The notes under the pieces: model-generated
The model's input: only the letters and a program-made list of their open reading frames with translations
The model's database searches: none
What the model was told of the DNA's origin: nothing
Shown here: piece by piece, positions 1 through 11,630 of the stretch
Layout: the number at the start of each line of letters is the position of its first letter
How positions within the stretch are numbered: the first letter of the stretch is position 1
Translations under genes and position numbers: made by a program
NCBI GenBank assembly: GCA_028673005.1
Contig: CM054116.1
Location: forward strand, 21,275,840-21,339,839
Source: Tanypteryx hageni
Lineage: Eukaryota > Arthropoda > Insecta > Odonata > Petaluridae
DNA length: 64,000 nt
Direction of reading: 5' to 3'

Positions 1-138
1 ACTACTGATATTTTGTTCATAACTACTGATACTTTGTTTATAACTGCCAATAATGTATTTATGACTACCGATACTTGGTTTATAACTAACAATAATGTGT
101 CTATAACTTCCGATAATGTGTTTATAGTATCCGATAAC
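1..138. repeat. 21-bp minisatellite
   Basis: Six and a half imperfect copies of a 21-base unit of the form ACTACTGATACTTTGTTTATA run from the window edge, so the array may extend to the left. Unit starts fall at 1, 22, 43, 64, 85 and 106, with a partial unit from 127. Because 21 is a multiple of three, the array is open as a 7-residue repeat (TTDTLFI-like), but nothing suggests it is translated. Confidence 0.9.
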
Positions 139-2087
139 GCAGCGCGTCCAACCAGGCCTAGGAAACACTTCAGAAAAAGGTTGTACCGCGTTACGCATTG
201 AAACTAATGTAGAGGACTCGATCTATACCAGCGACGTCATACTGTTGCACTACGCATTTTATGCTGCGTCTGGTTGTGACGCAGTGTTTCTCATGCTGTA
301 AGGTTTTACTTGAAGTCGAAGTCCTTCATTAATTCTAACCAGCACAAAACGCCAGCCATCGGAAGATGTACGTCAATGTATTTATATCGTACTTTCAGTT
401 ATTTTTTTGCAGTACGAAATGATACGTTGCCGAGGATAATATTTAGCGACTAGCAGTTAATTATGAGGAATTCATTAAATTTACTAGTGTGAATTCTTCT
501 TTTAGGATATTATGTTTCATTGAGAACACGCCGCGGAGGTTTTCCCTTCCTTGTGTAAGATCACTTCGGCAATTAACGCTTCCTGCTACATAGAGCAATA
601 CTTAACTATCAAAAACTTTCGCAAATCATCAGTGACGCAGACACGACTCAATTCCTTTGCTATTTTAACAATTGAATACCAAAACGCAAAGTTATTAAAT
701 GTTGATAAATTGATTTATGTCTATATTTTAATTAAAGGCGGAAAATGAAGGATTTGCCAAGGGCGCTAAAAACACTCCCTACGGCTGTGCATATAGACTC
801 ATATAGACTATATATTTACTCAACCATCGATGTAAAATACATTTTTATTAGACGTATTCAAAACAAGATTTATTTTTTCCTTAAATAAATACATTTTTAT
901 TGTAGAACAAATATTCATTTTACAGTGAATTTTGATGCAGCGACGTGAGATGGCCTGAAAAAAATGAAAAAGAAAATTAATCATTTCGTAATAAAATAAA
1001 AATTCTAATATAATTTCAATGACTCGTTTAACCTTTAATCATAATTTTTCTCTCCGCCGTCTCTCATTACAATACTTTGTATCTTTCTTAAAAATGACAA
1101 TCGGTTATAAATCTTTGATTTGCGAGTCGTCCATTTACAGGGGATAACAGGAGAGAGTTTTCACTGAATTTTCTATTCGTATCTCTTTTTTGAGGAGACG
1201 TATTTTTATTATGAACTTGAAAAGGAATTATTTTAAACAAACCCGAACGCACTCAGAAACCACAACTATCATCCCTCATTCGTTTCTTCCCCAATGGAGA
1301 TTATTAAATTATTTTAGTGCTTTTTGGAGATACATGTACAGAAAAGTGTAGTTTTAATGCGTTCTATACCAACTAAGTGATAGCAGCGGAACGCCTTGTC
1401 GGTATGTCGCCCCCGTCCGTCCGTATCTTTAATCCCAGAAACCACTTTCCGGATTTTAGTTAAATTAATTAAACTTGTTAAAATTAATCAACGCATTGTG
1501 ATTTTCAACTGCATCCATCAATTAGTACTTCCAAATTAAATAATCGTATACTCGTTTCTTCCGTCTAGCAACAATTTGCTACCGTATTTTTCACTCCCTG
1601 GCTCCTATACGATATGTTCTGTAAGTTATTTATCAAAACATTTATTCGGATAAAGAGCAACATTTCCCACAAAGTCGTCCGCGGTCTATATAATAACATT
1701 TTATATATTCAAAGAAAAATTTCTAGAAAATCCCAGTCATAATATCACATATTTTGTTTACATCTATCGCTACGAAAATTATATCGGCGAGCGACAATTT
1801 TATGGTGATTTATTTCGAAAAGGGCACCTCGCAGTTTCGGAACTAAACATCGACAAAGGTTAAAGTGAGAAGGACATTTTTTTCTCGAAGACGTTCTATT
1901 GAATCTTTTTATCGAAAAATATTTCACCACGGTGATATCGACATTCCAACTCGTACCGATTGTAAAATAAATAGAGTTTTCTGTTCATTTACTTTTCCCC
2001 CTCCTTTGTTCCATTTTATTCCATTTAATACTCATTCGATAATTTCACTGCAACTCTTTTCTCATCTTTAAAATTTTGATATTTAGA
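139..2087. other. No gene recognised; AT-rich non-coding
   Basis: I see no ORF of coding character, no RNA gene and no repeat related to others in the window. Short ORFs here (for example 551-748 and 1865-2071) have AT-driven composition and no recognisable motif. Confidence 0.6.
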
Positions 2088-2093
2088 ACTCAC

Positions 2094-2372
2094 ATTTGAA
2101 TTATCCGGATGGTTGCATCGGAGCACGCCTTGCTACCCTCGAAGATGTAGTCCGGTCCTTGAGCTCTGAAATCGATGTAAAAGGTGTTGTTATCGTTTAC
2201 GGCGAAGCTATCGCCAGCGTAGCGCTGGGTGCTGCTGCCGGAAGCTGCTGCGTATGATGGCGCATGGCAATCCGACGTTTCGATCCCAAAGATCTTCTTC
2301 AGGGATCGATACGTCGCACTGGATGCAGCTTCGGGCGCCGCCTGCGTAGGAAGGCACGTGCCAGCCTACGCA
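2094..2372 (-). CDS. Candidate host exon, unidentified protein
   Basis: On the minus strand a GC-richer stretch stays open from about 2372 to a consensus splice donor (GTGAGT, read at 2093-2088). The peptide ends in NNTFYIDFRAQGPDYIFEG and then KACSDATIRIIQ. A possible upstream exon at 2757-2698 (NSIWATWDGFLIANFIET) ends at another good donor (GTAAGT), and an acceptor TTACTTTTAG precedes base 2544, but joining them gives a stop codon. Composition and splice sites suggest a real gene on this strand. I do not recognise the product, and the frame is disturbed upstream by the palindrome at 2311-2404. Confidence 0.3.
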
Positions 2373-2404
2373 GGCGGCACCGGAAGCCGCATCCAGTGCG
2401 ACGT
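2311..2404. repeat. GC-rich 40-bp-arm palindrome
   Basis: Arms 2311-2350 and 2365-2404 are reverse complements with only a few mismatches, around a 14-base spacer that itself contains GGCACGTGCC. The hairpin is far more GC-rich than its surroundings. Both strands read nearly the same peptide through it (VALDAASGAACVG followed by HVP). Confidence 0.9.
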
Positions 2405-2758
2405 CGTCGTTCTCTCCATCATCTTGGCAGGGTTTATACATCGGGTTCAGAGCCAAATTCTCGGCGGAGGGTACCAACCCCTTAATGTTTCCCTTCTAGG
2501 AGTAGAGGCTGGACGTACTCCCACATTTCCAGTGGAATTTCATCTAAAAGTAAAATAAATGAAATCACATGTATTAACCGCGATTAATTAACCATATTCT
2601 CGAGCAACGCCGGTTACTAAAGTACTTAAATATAAAGTGGAAAATAGTTTCTAGGGCATTCCCACCTTTACTGATTAAAGTATTCTGCAATACTTACGTG
2701 TTTCTATGAAGTTTGCTATCAGGAAGCCATCCCACGTCGCCCAAATACTGTTTTCTAA

Positions 2759-3121
2759 CTTTCGATAAAAATTTGAAATTTTCCTCATCCCCAGTCGATA
2801 AATAAAGCAAATATATTTTTTTAATTTGAAAAATACACTGTTGATAATTTTGATAATTTTGTCGTTAAATAAACCATCCAGCAATATATAAGTGATAAGG
2901 GATACTTTCAAAATTTTGATTATCTCAATCGTTATGAAAATACGGAGAAGCGTCAATAAAACAATGATGGTCTTGGATTTCATGTTGTAGAGGGCGCCCT
3001 GTGGGAAAAATAAGAGTGGTACATCGTGACTATCATGATAACATAAACGGAGTTATGGTGATCTAAGATTAAGAATGAGATCAAGAATGAGTGAACATGA
3101 AAAACACATAAATGAATCTCA
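2759..3121. other. No gene recognised
   Basis: A minus-strand ORF from 2983 begins with a hydrophobic, signal-like stretch, but the rest is AT-rich and unrecognised. I see nothing else. Confidence 0.4.
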
Positions 3122-3190
3122 GAAGTCAATCAGGGGCACCACTTTACTGGTGACAAAAAATGAGCTCTCCGTCATATCTCGTACAGTATT
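3122..3190 (+). repeat. Dispersed repeat, copy 1 of pair with 43403-43466
   Basis: A segment including TTTACTGGTGACAAAA and a following ATATCTCGTA recurs in the same orientation at 43403-43466, beside a hAT transposase remnant. With the second shared block (5228-5550 and 44647-44950) it suggests that this region and the 43-45 kb region derive from the same element family. Confidence 0.55.
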
Positions 3191-5227
3191 GGTCATATCA
3201 AAAACTTTTTCAAACAGAACCTGTAGAACTAGTACAGTATTTCGTTCCGTATACATTTTTATGGTAGGAGTGGCCGTTATCGGGAAACAAATAATTTGTA
3301 ATTCGCTCTGAAGTTAGAGAAATTCATGCAGAGCTGCCTAATAGTTGTCAACGTAAACAATCTTGTTGGTTACGGAAGTAAATCTGCTATATGTAGCTAC
3401 ATAAATACATTGAATTCCTTACGCGGGCATGAATGATTAAGTAAGCAGAAGGAAAAGGGAATATCTAAGATGAAGAAAGAACGGAAACGTAAATATTACA
3501 AATAATGATCTGATGTGAGGTGGGTACGTTTAAAATAATTGTCGATTGTTTGGTTGATTAAAACTGATTAGAAAATAAATACCTGCGTAAATAAAAATTG
3601 AATATTTACCTGGAATCATTTCTTCTGTATCGTTTTGCAGTACGTACTAAATAAAATTACGTAATGTGTTTATTAATGCACCAAGTCAGGAAGTGAAGGG
3701 ATTTTTAGTCGACGGAGAGATAAAATAGGATCGTGGTGTTTTGCAGTTCTTTGCCGTGCGTTCGTTCAAATCGTATCGTTTAGTTTCAAACACTATATCG
3801 AACGAGACGCGCCTATTTGTGATACACTTTCCTGACTTGCTTAAGCATCGATTCGGTAAAGACATAAGTACTAGATAAACTCGCACGAGAATACTTGCTC
3901 CTTGTATTGAAATGGGAACGGGAATGAATGACATTAGACCCTGCCACAATGTTAGTTTCATCTCCTGACTGTGCTACGAAAATTCTTATGCAGGCTTCAT
4001 AATTGCGCCACCGGTCTTCGAAAATTACCATTATGCTCGCAACGATTATTTCAGAGATAGTTTTCTGCTAAGGACGTTCGAACATGACTAAAAATCTCCC
4101 CCACGCGGTGAAAATAAAACGGTATACCCCCGAGATCCGCTGATATCAATTAGTGCACTCCATGCAAATGATAGGTCATGTCTCTCGATTTCACCGCTGC
4201 TTTGCTTTACGCTTACCTTTCATCCGTGTGCACCACTTACAAACGAATTGCATTTTATGGCGTATTTTATGTCAAATAAAACCGACAACCTAAAACGTTT
4301 ACCTCTTAAACCCACATCTCTGTAAAAAAAAGCTTGACCTATGCAATCCAACTTTCTCCAGCTCCTTCCGAAAAAAATCATACGAGGCTGGAACAATGTC
4401 GTCAGCTACTAAGCTACAAAACGATAACTATAATAAACTTTATTTTTTTCTATTACCTTGATATTTGGTTCCATTCTGAGAGAAGCGAATGATTTACGCC
4501 TTAGTCCCATAACGTTCTATCGCAGTAGCCGTTTCCTAGACAACCGAGCGTCCCTAACAATGCAATTCACGAGAAACAAAGAGAGAGTATTATTGCGCCG
4601 TCATTAAATTAATTCCGCGGGATTGAAAATTTTCCTATTTGTCGCATTGTAAAATTATTTGATGTCATAAGGAATATTATTCTAGATTTGAACTTTAATA
4701 GACAAAGTAATACACAAAGTAAAAAGGATTAATGGCAGATAATAAAAACAGCTGAAATTAATATATCAGTTTATTAGCACTTAAACGATTTTTACAATTA
4801 AAAGAACACATCTACATAATGAACGTACAAAACGGGAATTCGCTATGGAAAAAACAAATATTATGTAGCTGATGAAATTCAAAATATCCATTACATATTC
4901 ATTAAAAAATACAAACATTCTCACTTCCATAAGATATATGTGCATGCAATAAGAAAGGAAAAATATATATATATATATGTGCATTGAAAAGGGTTATTGG
5001 CCATTATTGATATCCATTACATATTTAATAAAAAACACAAAACATTCGCAATTCCATAATGCATGAACATGTGTTATCAAACAAAGGTAAATTGTGTAAA
5101 TTGAAATGGGTTATTTACCATTATTAATTTCCGTTAAAAATTAATTAAAATCTAATGTGGCCACCACATGACCTTCTCTATGCCAGTAATATTTCTAACA
5201 AATTCCAAATAGGTTAAATGATAATAA
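3191..5227. other. No gene recognised
   Basis: No supported coding sequence. Minus-strand ORFs at 3686-3961 and 3813-4031 overlap in different frames and match nothing I know. The stretch lies between two blocks repeated at 43.4 and 44.6 kb, so it may be the decayed interior of an old hAT-like element. Confidence 0.4.
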
Positions 5228-5550
5228 ATATTTCAAGGAACTGCGAGACGGATTTAAAGACTTGACAAAGAGAAGAAATAAACTCAAACCATCGCCTTCT
5301 AATTTTGGCTATAGCCACAAAGCTCCAACAGTTAAAAAAATAAAAAGGAGCGTTCATAAGACGTAAGTGTAATGTGTTTACAATAGTCGCCGGTAGGTGG
5401 AGTGGTGGGGTAAGATAAAAAAATATGTCATAAACATATCTCTTAAACGATGCATTATATGGGGAAATGTTTTAAACGAACTTCGTACAAAATTAAATTT
5501 GCTACAACGTTTATTCCAGTACGTTTTTACATTCATCAAATATTAAAGCA
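5228..5550 (+). repeat. Dispersed repeat, copy 1 of pair with 44647-44950
   Basis: About 300 bases align by eye with 44647-44950 in the same orientation, sharing AAAATAAAAAGGAGCGTT, GTGTTTACAATAGTCGCC and TTTATTCCAGTACGTTTTTA. Divergence is substantial, which indicates old copies. Confidence 0.75.
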
Positions 5551-6508
5551 AATATTTCGAAATTACGGATAATCGATCGATTTTAGCTAAATACTAATGA
5601 CCCGATTTCGCTTAGCGCTTCAATGCGATAATTTGCTTGTTTATGTTCGCTAGAGGTATCATCCGATAAAACTGAATATTTTTCATAAAATTCAATTAGT
5701 TTGATTGTATTTGCTTTTGTCCACTCCATGAGTGCAGATGTGCGTGTTCACGTAATTGGTCGAACAACTGAAGACCGACAGCATCGAGCAATGAACAACA
5801 TGTGTTTGCTGATAGTAGAACAATCTGACCTTGGGCTCGCGCATACGCAAAGTGTGTGACAGAAGGCTTCTTTGGCTTCTTCTTTAGAGGGGTCATTGTT
5901 ACTTCTAGGGAATCCCGAGGCCACTCTCCCTTGCCGTAAATCTTATATGATATACGTAGCTAGATACAATTATTACATGCAAAATGAATGTTTATTTATT
6001 AAAAATTACGCGAGACAACTTTTATATCAGTTCTTTCCTGAGATTTGTTCAAGTATCACATAGTAGAGTTGCTTATTTTTTAATGCAGAATTAATATCCG
6101 TGCCGAAATAGCTTAAATAACTGATTTTTATAACATAAAAAAGATTTTATTCCTCTTTTCAACAATGCCAAATGCTAAAACCATACTGACAAGATCAATG
6201 CTTTTAAATGGGAACTGATATCGTATATATTACGACTGCATTGATTTAGTGCTTTTAATGGGAATTTATGGCGTCATATTTGAATCGTTATTTTCAAATT
6301 GCATTTTAAGTATAGTTTACGCTCAAATAATTAATTCGGAGAAAAATTGGTCAATTAGTGTTTCCAATATATCTTCTCAATTAAATACGATCTCGGCTAC
6401 TATCAACGGATTCCCATGAAATCGCCGATTTCCATCTCCTGCAATACTTTTATTTGTTAGGAATATATGTATTCGTTCCCTATAATTGACAGCGAAATTT
6501 GTTTGTTC
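5551..6508. other. No gene recognised
   Basis: AT-rich sequence between an old repeat and the LTR retrotransposon. A 66-codon minus-strand ORF at 5696-5896 has less AT-biased composition but no recognisable motif. Confidence 0.5.
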
Positions 6509-6512
6509 ATTT

Positions 6513-7127
6513 TGCAGCGAACTATAATTTTCGGTGCAAAAAGATCCACTGATGTGCTAAGTGCTAATGACAAACTATGAATAGAACATAGAAATATAGA
6601 CATATAACAATCCAACAGTTGAATTTGAATAGATTTAAGTAATACCACAAAACAAAATACACCTCGTAGGTGAAGGCGATTCGAAACGAAACTTAGTTAA
6701 TGTCAGTTAAATCACATCCAATAGTTACTGTCACTCTTCCGGCTCCCGGTAGGTCAATGTCCACTCAACACTGAATGTTTTCTCCCGGGTAGGATGAAAT
6801 CGAGAGTGGGACACCTGCGTCGACTTCACTTCACTCGTTGCTCCGCTGTGCGTCTCGTCGCTCGGAAGGCCACTATCGGAAAGGACTGTCACGTGACGCA
6901 GGTGGTGAAGGAGGGTGGTAATGACGTCAGGCGGGTAATTCGAAATGGTTGAATTATTCCCGGTGATTGGTCGCTTTTCCACTGTTCTTGCATAACCATG
7001 GGAAAGAGGGAATGTTAAAGAGGCGAGGGGTAATTAGGGTATATAAAGCAGAGAGGCACCACGGGAGGGCGTGTCGACCGTGGCGTGGCGTCCGTGGGCG
7101 TGGTGTTCAGTCCGAAAAATCGCCACA
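6513..7127 (-). repeat. 3' LTR, full length (615 bp)
   Basis: The left LTR begins TGCAGCGAAC and ends AAATCGCCACA on the plus strand. It contains about 280 bases that are missing from the right LTR. A TATATAAAG box lies at 7041-7049 on the plus strand, opposite to the element's coding direction; its complement TTTATATACC could serve the coding strand. Confidence 0.92.
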
Positions 7128-7135
7128 TCCTCCCT
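7128..7135 (-). promoter_or_regulatory. Polypurine tract
   Basis: Read on the minus strand, AGGGAGGA sits immediately before the TGTGG start of the 3' LTR. This is the position and composition expected for the plus-strand primer of an LTR retrotransposon. Confidence 0.75.
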
Positions 7136-8565
7136 GGGAAAAATGATGAAAACGGGACCAATAAAAGTTTCAATTGGTTGGGGAGGGTAAGTTTCTAAGT
7201 CACCTTATTCCCTGCACCGTTCCCGGATCATGAATGAAGCACAGAACACACTCCTTCGTTGTCTCTTTCAAGATAGTTTATTATTATTATTGAACACTTA
7301 TTTGTCAAGACACTTAAAATTGGAATATTACACATGGTGGATTGCATGGTCTGGCAATCAGGGTTCGAGCTACTGTCACGGCTAAAGTTCTCTGAAGAAG
7401 TCCACTGGTTCGCCGTGATGAAGCTAGTCGGGAAAGCACTTGTCCATTGGAATGTAGTTTTTCCCAGGATAATCACTTTGGGGGTACATAGGGATGATGC
7501 ACTTGGCATATCGTGTCGGCATCTTGCCAAGCCGAAAACTCAATAACATGTAGGAATATCTCCCTCAAAATAATAAATAATCATAATTACAATATGCCAA
7601 CTATCGTGGCTTAAGGAAACAAAATTGATACCCATCCTTGCCTCAGGGATAGAGTGAGAATAGATTGTATGTCATTGATAACATAACAGAAATAGAATTT
7701 CATGACATAACAAAAGCAAACTTTCCTGAGCATTTCCTTCTTGGAAATATTATGCGTCATAGCATAAACATTAATTCTTAGGCAAGGGCAACTAGTAATC
7801 ATACTGTTATTAAGCATTTTAAAAAAATGATTATTAGGCAGGGCATTGCTTAATCCAGGCATAATATCTCTATTAATTAACAGTGTAATATTTCAATTGA
7901 TTTGGCCATGTGAGTCCCTTCATCATATCATATTTAAGCACATTAACAAGGTAATATTCAAATCATTAACAATATTATATTCAAATTAACTTGACTGTGG
8001 TATATTATTAAATTGGCCCCAATGGTTAAGTTCCTTCACAGTATGCATAATATTATCACTGATATTAAATTCATTAACGACATAATATTCAAATTAACCT
8101 GTAGTGTGGTATCTTAATAGGGTAGACATAGTACATAAATCCCTTCATAATATGATATTTAAATTCTTAACCTAAACATGGTTTCAATTAAACTAACTCA
8201 TAATATGGTATTACAATAAATTGTGGTATACTTCCTAATACATAAGGTACATATAGACATTTTAAATGTATCCTTAGCCCAATTGGGGTTAGTCTACAAA
8301 ACTGGTAATTATTACAAAAAAAAAGAAACATGGCTAGGTTAGGTTGTTGTTTTTTTTTGCCATGTTGACCTTCATAGATGTCCAGAATACCATTTATGAT
8401 GTCTGGTATATTGTACGCTAAACAGCGATTTTCTTGGCACATGGCCGAATAAGTTTTTTCAATATGTTTTACCAGATTTGCATCTGGGGGCTGGTTGCGA
8501 TGATCAGAATCACCGGGCGATGAGTTCGCTACCTCTACGCCAAGACAAGATACATATACAACAAA
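7136..8565. other. Non-coding tail between integrase and 3' LTR
   Basis: About 1.4 kb of the retrotransposon with no ORF resembling env or any known domain. It includes a degenerate tandem repeat (7861-8230). The minus-strand ORFs at 7228-7530, 7611-7862 and 8188-8442 are short and unrecognised. Confidence 0.6.
7861..8230. repeat. Degenerate tandem repeat, about 113-bp period
   Basis: The phrase YCCTTCAYNATATNATATT recurs with starts near 7916, 8033 and 8142. It is followed each time by blocks like TTCAAATTAACYTG and TGTGGTAT. I count about three units, well diverged, inside the retrotransposon's 3' non-coding region. Confidence 0.7.
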
Positions 8566-9270
8566 TTAAGTACAATAAAGTTTAAGTTGAGAGATATTTA
8601 CAATTCTCTCCTTATTTGGGGATAGCTGAAGAACAGCTGTTACGGGATATATGAACCTTTTGATAGGTGAAGGGCCGGCCCACTGAGGGGTTAACTTAGC
8701 AGTTCTATGGAGCATCTTGGAACTAGTAGGAAACCTTCTATATAACACTAAATCACCGATTTTAAATGGGTTCCCAGTATGGCTTTTATCAAAAGCAAGT
8801 GCCTGCCTACGTCTGGTCGCCTTGAGATTATTGAGCACTTGTTGCCACAAGGAATGCCTCTCAGAGGGAGTTAGGTCCTCAGCCAGAGCCTCAGGAGGAA
8901 TTCTCCAGAAATTTGTCAAGGGATGAGGAAGCTCTCTGCCCATAAATATCCTTGCCGGAGTATAGCCCGTGCTGCTATGTTTAGCAGAATTAAAAGCAAA
9001 GGTTAAACTGGGTAAGAATTCATCCCATTTCCGGTGGTCATTCTGTGACAAGATGGTTAAGGCATATTTTAGGTTACGGTGGACACGTTCAGCTTGATTA
9101 GGCTGAGGATAGTAGGGGGCTGTGAAAATTTGCTTAATACCATATTTAAAACACATATCAGAGAATGCAGTGGAACGAAATTGGGAACCATTATCAGAAA
9201 CAATATATTTAGGATAACCAAATTTAGGAAATATTTTGTTAAACAAGACAGAAACCACTTGAGAAGCCAA
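8566..9270 (-). pseudogene. pol: Gypsy integrase, catalytic core and C-terminus
   Basis: The 234-codon reading frame carries the second and third acidic positions of the DD35E core: VSDNGSQF, then PYYPQPNQAERVHRNLK. Next come the conserved W-x5-L-x4-F-A-F-N segment and a GDLVLYRR motif near the C-terminus, typical of Gypsy integrases. No chromodomain follows. The first catalytic Asp and the zinc-binding region are upstream in other frames (9285-9591), so this frame cannot give a whole integrase. It integrated the element's cDNA when the copy was intact. Confidence 0.9.
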
Positions 9271-9284
9271 GGGAGAACGCAGAG

Positions 9285-9591
9285 GTTCAATAAAAGTAAA
9301 TTTAATAAAGCCATCTATTATAGTCAGGGCACAAGTGCTGCCACTGCGACTTCAAGGGACCAATGAAATCTATATACCCTTTTCCCATGGATAAATGGAT
9401 GGTGAGGAAGACATCTCACCAGGAGGAAAGGTGTTCCTAGGTTTGCAGGTTTGGCAGTCGTGACAACGTCTGACCATCTGCGTTATTTCTTGCCTCATAT
9501 TTTTCCACCAAAATTCTCTACATATTCTTTCACAAGTTTTAGCCACCCTATTTTTGGAACTGGGAACATGGTGAATAGCAAAGCGGAAGGA
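9285..9591 (-). pseudogene. pol: Integrase zinc-binding region, frameshifted
   Basis: In a second minus-strand frame, a His-rich start (IHHVPSSKN) is followed by CHDCQTCKPRNTFPP, the CxxC half of the HHCC zinc finger. A third frame then reads GYIDFIGPL, the segment with the first catalytic Asp, near 9385. At least two frame changes separate these from the flanking frames. The usual 150 or more residues between RNase H and the HHCC motif are absent, which indicates an internal deletion at about 9590. Confidence 0.8.
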
Positions 9592-10827
9592 CTACAATTT
9601 TAAAACCATTCTACCAATTTTCCCTAACTGCTTAGGATGTTTAAACAGCCACGTAATCGCCCCATTGTCAGTATACAAATGGAAGGGTTTTGGTTGAAGA
9701 TAGGACCGAAATTTATCCGTGGCCCAACAGCAGGCAAGACATTCGAGCTCGTAGGAGGGGAGCTTCTGCTCATAATCGGTTAAAGTCCTACTAGCATAGG
9801 CAACAGGCTTAAATTTGCCATTAACCTGTTGATTAAGGACTGCACCAAGTGCGACTTGGCTAGCATCCACAAATAAATGAAATTCTTCCTCAAAGTTAGG
9901 AAGATGAAGTACAGGGGGAGAAGAAAGACATTGTTTGAGTTTGAGAAAAGCATTTTGATGGGAGTTGGTCCATTGGTAAATGGCATCTTTCCTTCGGAGG
10001 GCATTGAGCGGTGACGAAATTTCCGCATAGCTTGGAATAAATTTGGAATAGAAACCACACATACCAAGGAAACGTGAGACCTCCTTAACTGACTTTGGAA
10101 CAGGGAAACTGGATAATGCTCGGGTTCTCTCCGGATCAGTCGTAAGTTCGCCATTTGAGATCCGATGTCCGAGAAAGGTAATAGTTTTCTGGGCCAGTTT
10201 CATCTTCTCTGGATGGACGGTAAGTCCAGCTGCTCTCAATTTTTCCAGCACCAGCCTGACATGTTGGATGTGCTCTTGGAGGTTCTTGGAATAAATACAC
10301 AGGTCATCAATATAGGGATATACACAGCCATATTTTAAATCACCTAATACCTTGTCAATCAACCTAGAAAATACTTGAGGAGACGTTGTCAAGCCGAAGG
10401 GAAGGCGATTATACTGATAGAGGCCAAAAGATGTAATAAAGGCAGTATATTGCTTGGAGATCGGAGTTAAGGGAATCTGGTGGAAAGCAGAATTCAAATC
10501 AAGTATTGTAAAATATTTAGCAGATCCCAAATATTGCAGAGCATGTTCTATTGAAGGAGTGGGGAAGTTGTCTGCCTTCACTTGTTTATTCAGTTTGCGA
10601 TAATCGACCACTAATCGCTCTGATCCATCCTTCTTCGGTATAAGAAAGGCTGGCGAAGCCCAATTTGAAGAGGATGGCTGGATGATTCCTTCATTTAGCA
10701 GTTTATTAACATGTTTTTTCATCATCGCCGTCTTGGGTGGAGAATACTGGTAGGGGTGTGATCTGACCGGGGTAGAATCAAGTAGTTCTATTTCGTAGGT
10801 TACTACGTTGGTCTGGCCGAGATGGGG
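9592..10827 (-). pseudogene. pol: Gypsy reverse transcriptase and RNase H
   Basis: The open frame has a methionine at 10725 and continues upstream to about 10827. It contains the RT blocks in order: FLIPKKDGSERLVVDYRKLN, LDLNSAFHQIPL, LPFGLTTSPQVFSRL, the catalytic YIDDLCIYS, and FLGH. RNase H follows with LFVDASQVALGAVL, YELECLA and LYTDNGAITWLF. The frame stops at 9592 just after the W-x-L stretch of RNase H, so the linker and the rest of the RNase H region are gone. The protease-to-RT connection is broken by a one-base change in the G run at 10824-10828 (C run in the sense strand). Confidence 0.93.
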
Positions 10828-11630
10828 GAGATGACGTCGGAATAGGCATCGACGAGACTTTGAATTTCCCGGGATAATACGGTGGAATCATCTTCACCTG
10901 GAGGAGGAGCCTTTTTCCCCGAGAAATGAACTCGGTTTCCAACGGGAGCCATATTCTGGCGTAGATCGTTATCAGCTGATCGCAAAGGAATAATGGGGGA
11001 AGCCGACGGCGTATCAGAATTGCCGTTAAAGAAATGTTTGTGATCCGGGCGGCATTCGAAAGAGAACGCATTATGGTAAAGGATCATTCGCGTTCGTCTT
11101 ATGAAATCCTGGCCTAATATCATTTGTGCGGGCAATTCGCACAAGTAAAATGTATGCCTCCACGAAAGATTTTTTAGGCGAATTCTTAAATTGATGCATC
11201 TCGTCAGAACGAGAGGAAGACTGGTGACGTTACGACATTTGATATTGCATCGCTGAAGACGCCCACGACGAGGAATTTTCTGCCAGGTGTCGTAGTTGAG
11301 CAGCGACAGGGAAGAACCGGTATCTAGCAATGCTTTAATCTTTGCGGTATGAACTTCGCAATGTACAAATGGCAATTGTAGATATTCGGCGAAGTTGGCA
11401 TTCAAAATAGCCGGATAATTTGCTCGTAGCCTCGCGGGACGATCTTCTCTCTCTCTTCTTCTCCGACAGTTACGGGAGGAATGTCCAGGCTTATGACAGA
11501 AAGAACAGGTGACATGAGGCGGTGATATTAGGGGCAGAGCGGGGGAAGGGAGTGAGATCTGGGAATTTGACGGGGAGTGAATCACAGCGAACTCCGCTCG
11601 ATTCATCATGGCCTTGGCCGCATGAGTCAT
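10803..11630 (-). pseudogene. Nucleocapsid zinc knuckle and aspartic protease
   Basis: Residues near 41-55 form a CCHC knuckle, CSFCHKPGHSSRNC, the nucleocapsid RNA-binding motif. About 60 residues later is the retropepsin active site LLDTGSSLSLL, and the ILGQDFI segment corresponds to the conserved ILG block. The knuckle belongs to the gag portion, so the frame change from the upstream gag frame falls inside gag. It is more likely a mutation than a programmed gag-pol shift. The C-terminal end reads into the start of RT with another one-base shift. Confidence 0.88.

Noticed and set aside
2229..2558. 109-codon plus-strand ORF
   Set aside because: It mirrors the minus-strand peptide because of the palindrome. 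Splice signals favour the minus strand.
7136..8565. Envelope gene of the Gypsy element
   Set aside because: No long ORF, signal peptide, furin-like site or transmembrane pattern; only short AT-rich frames and a tandem repeat.
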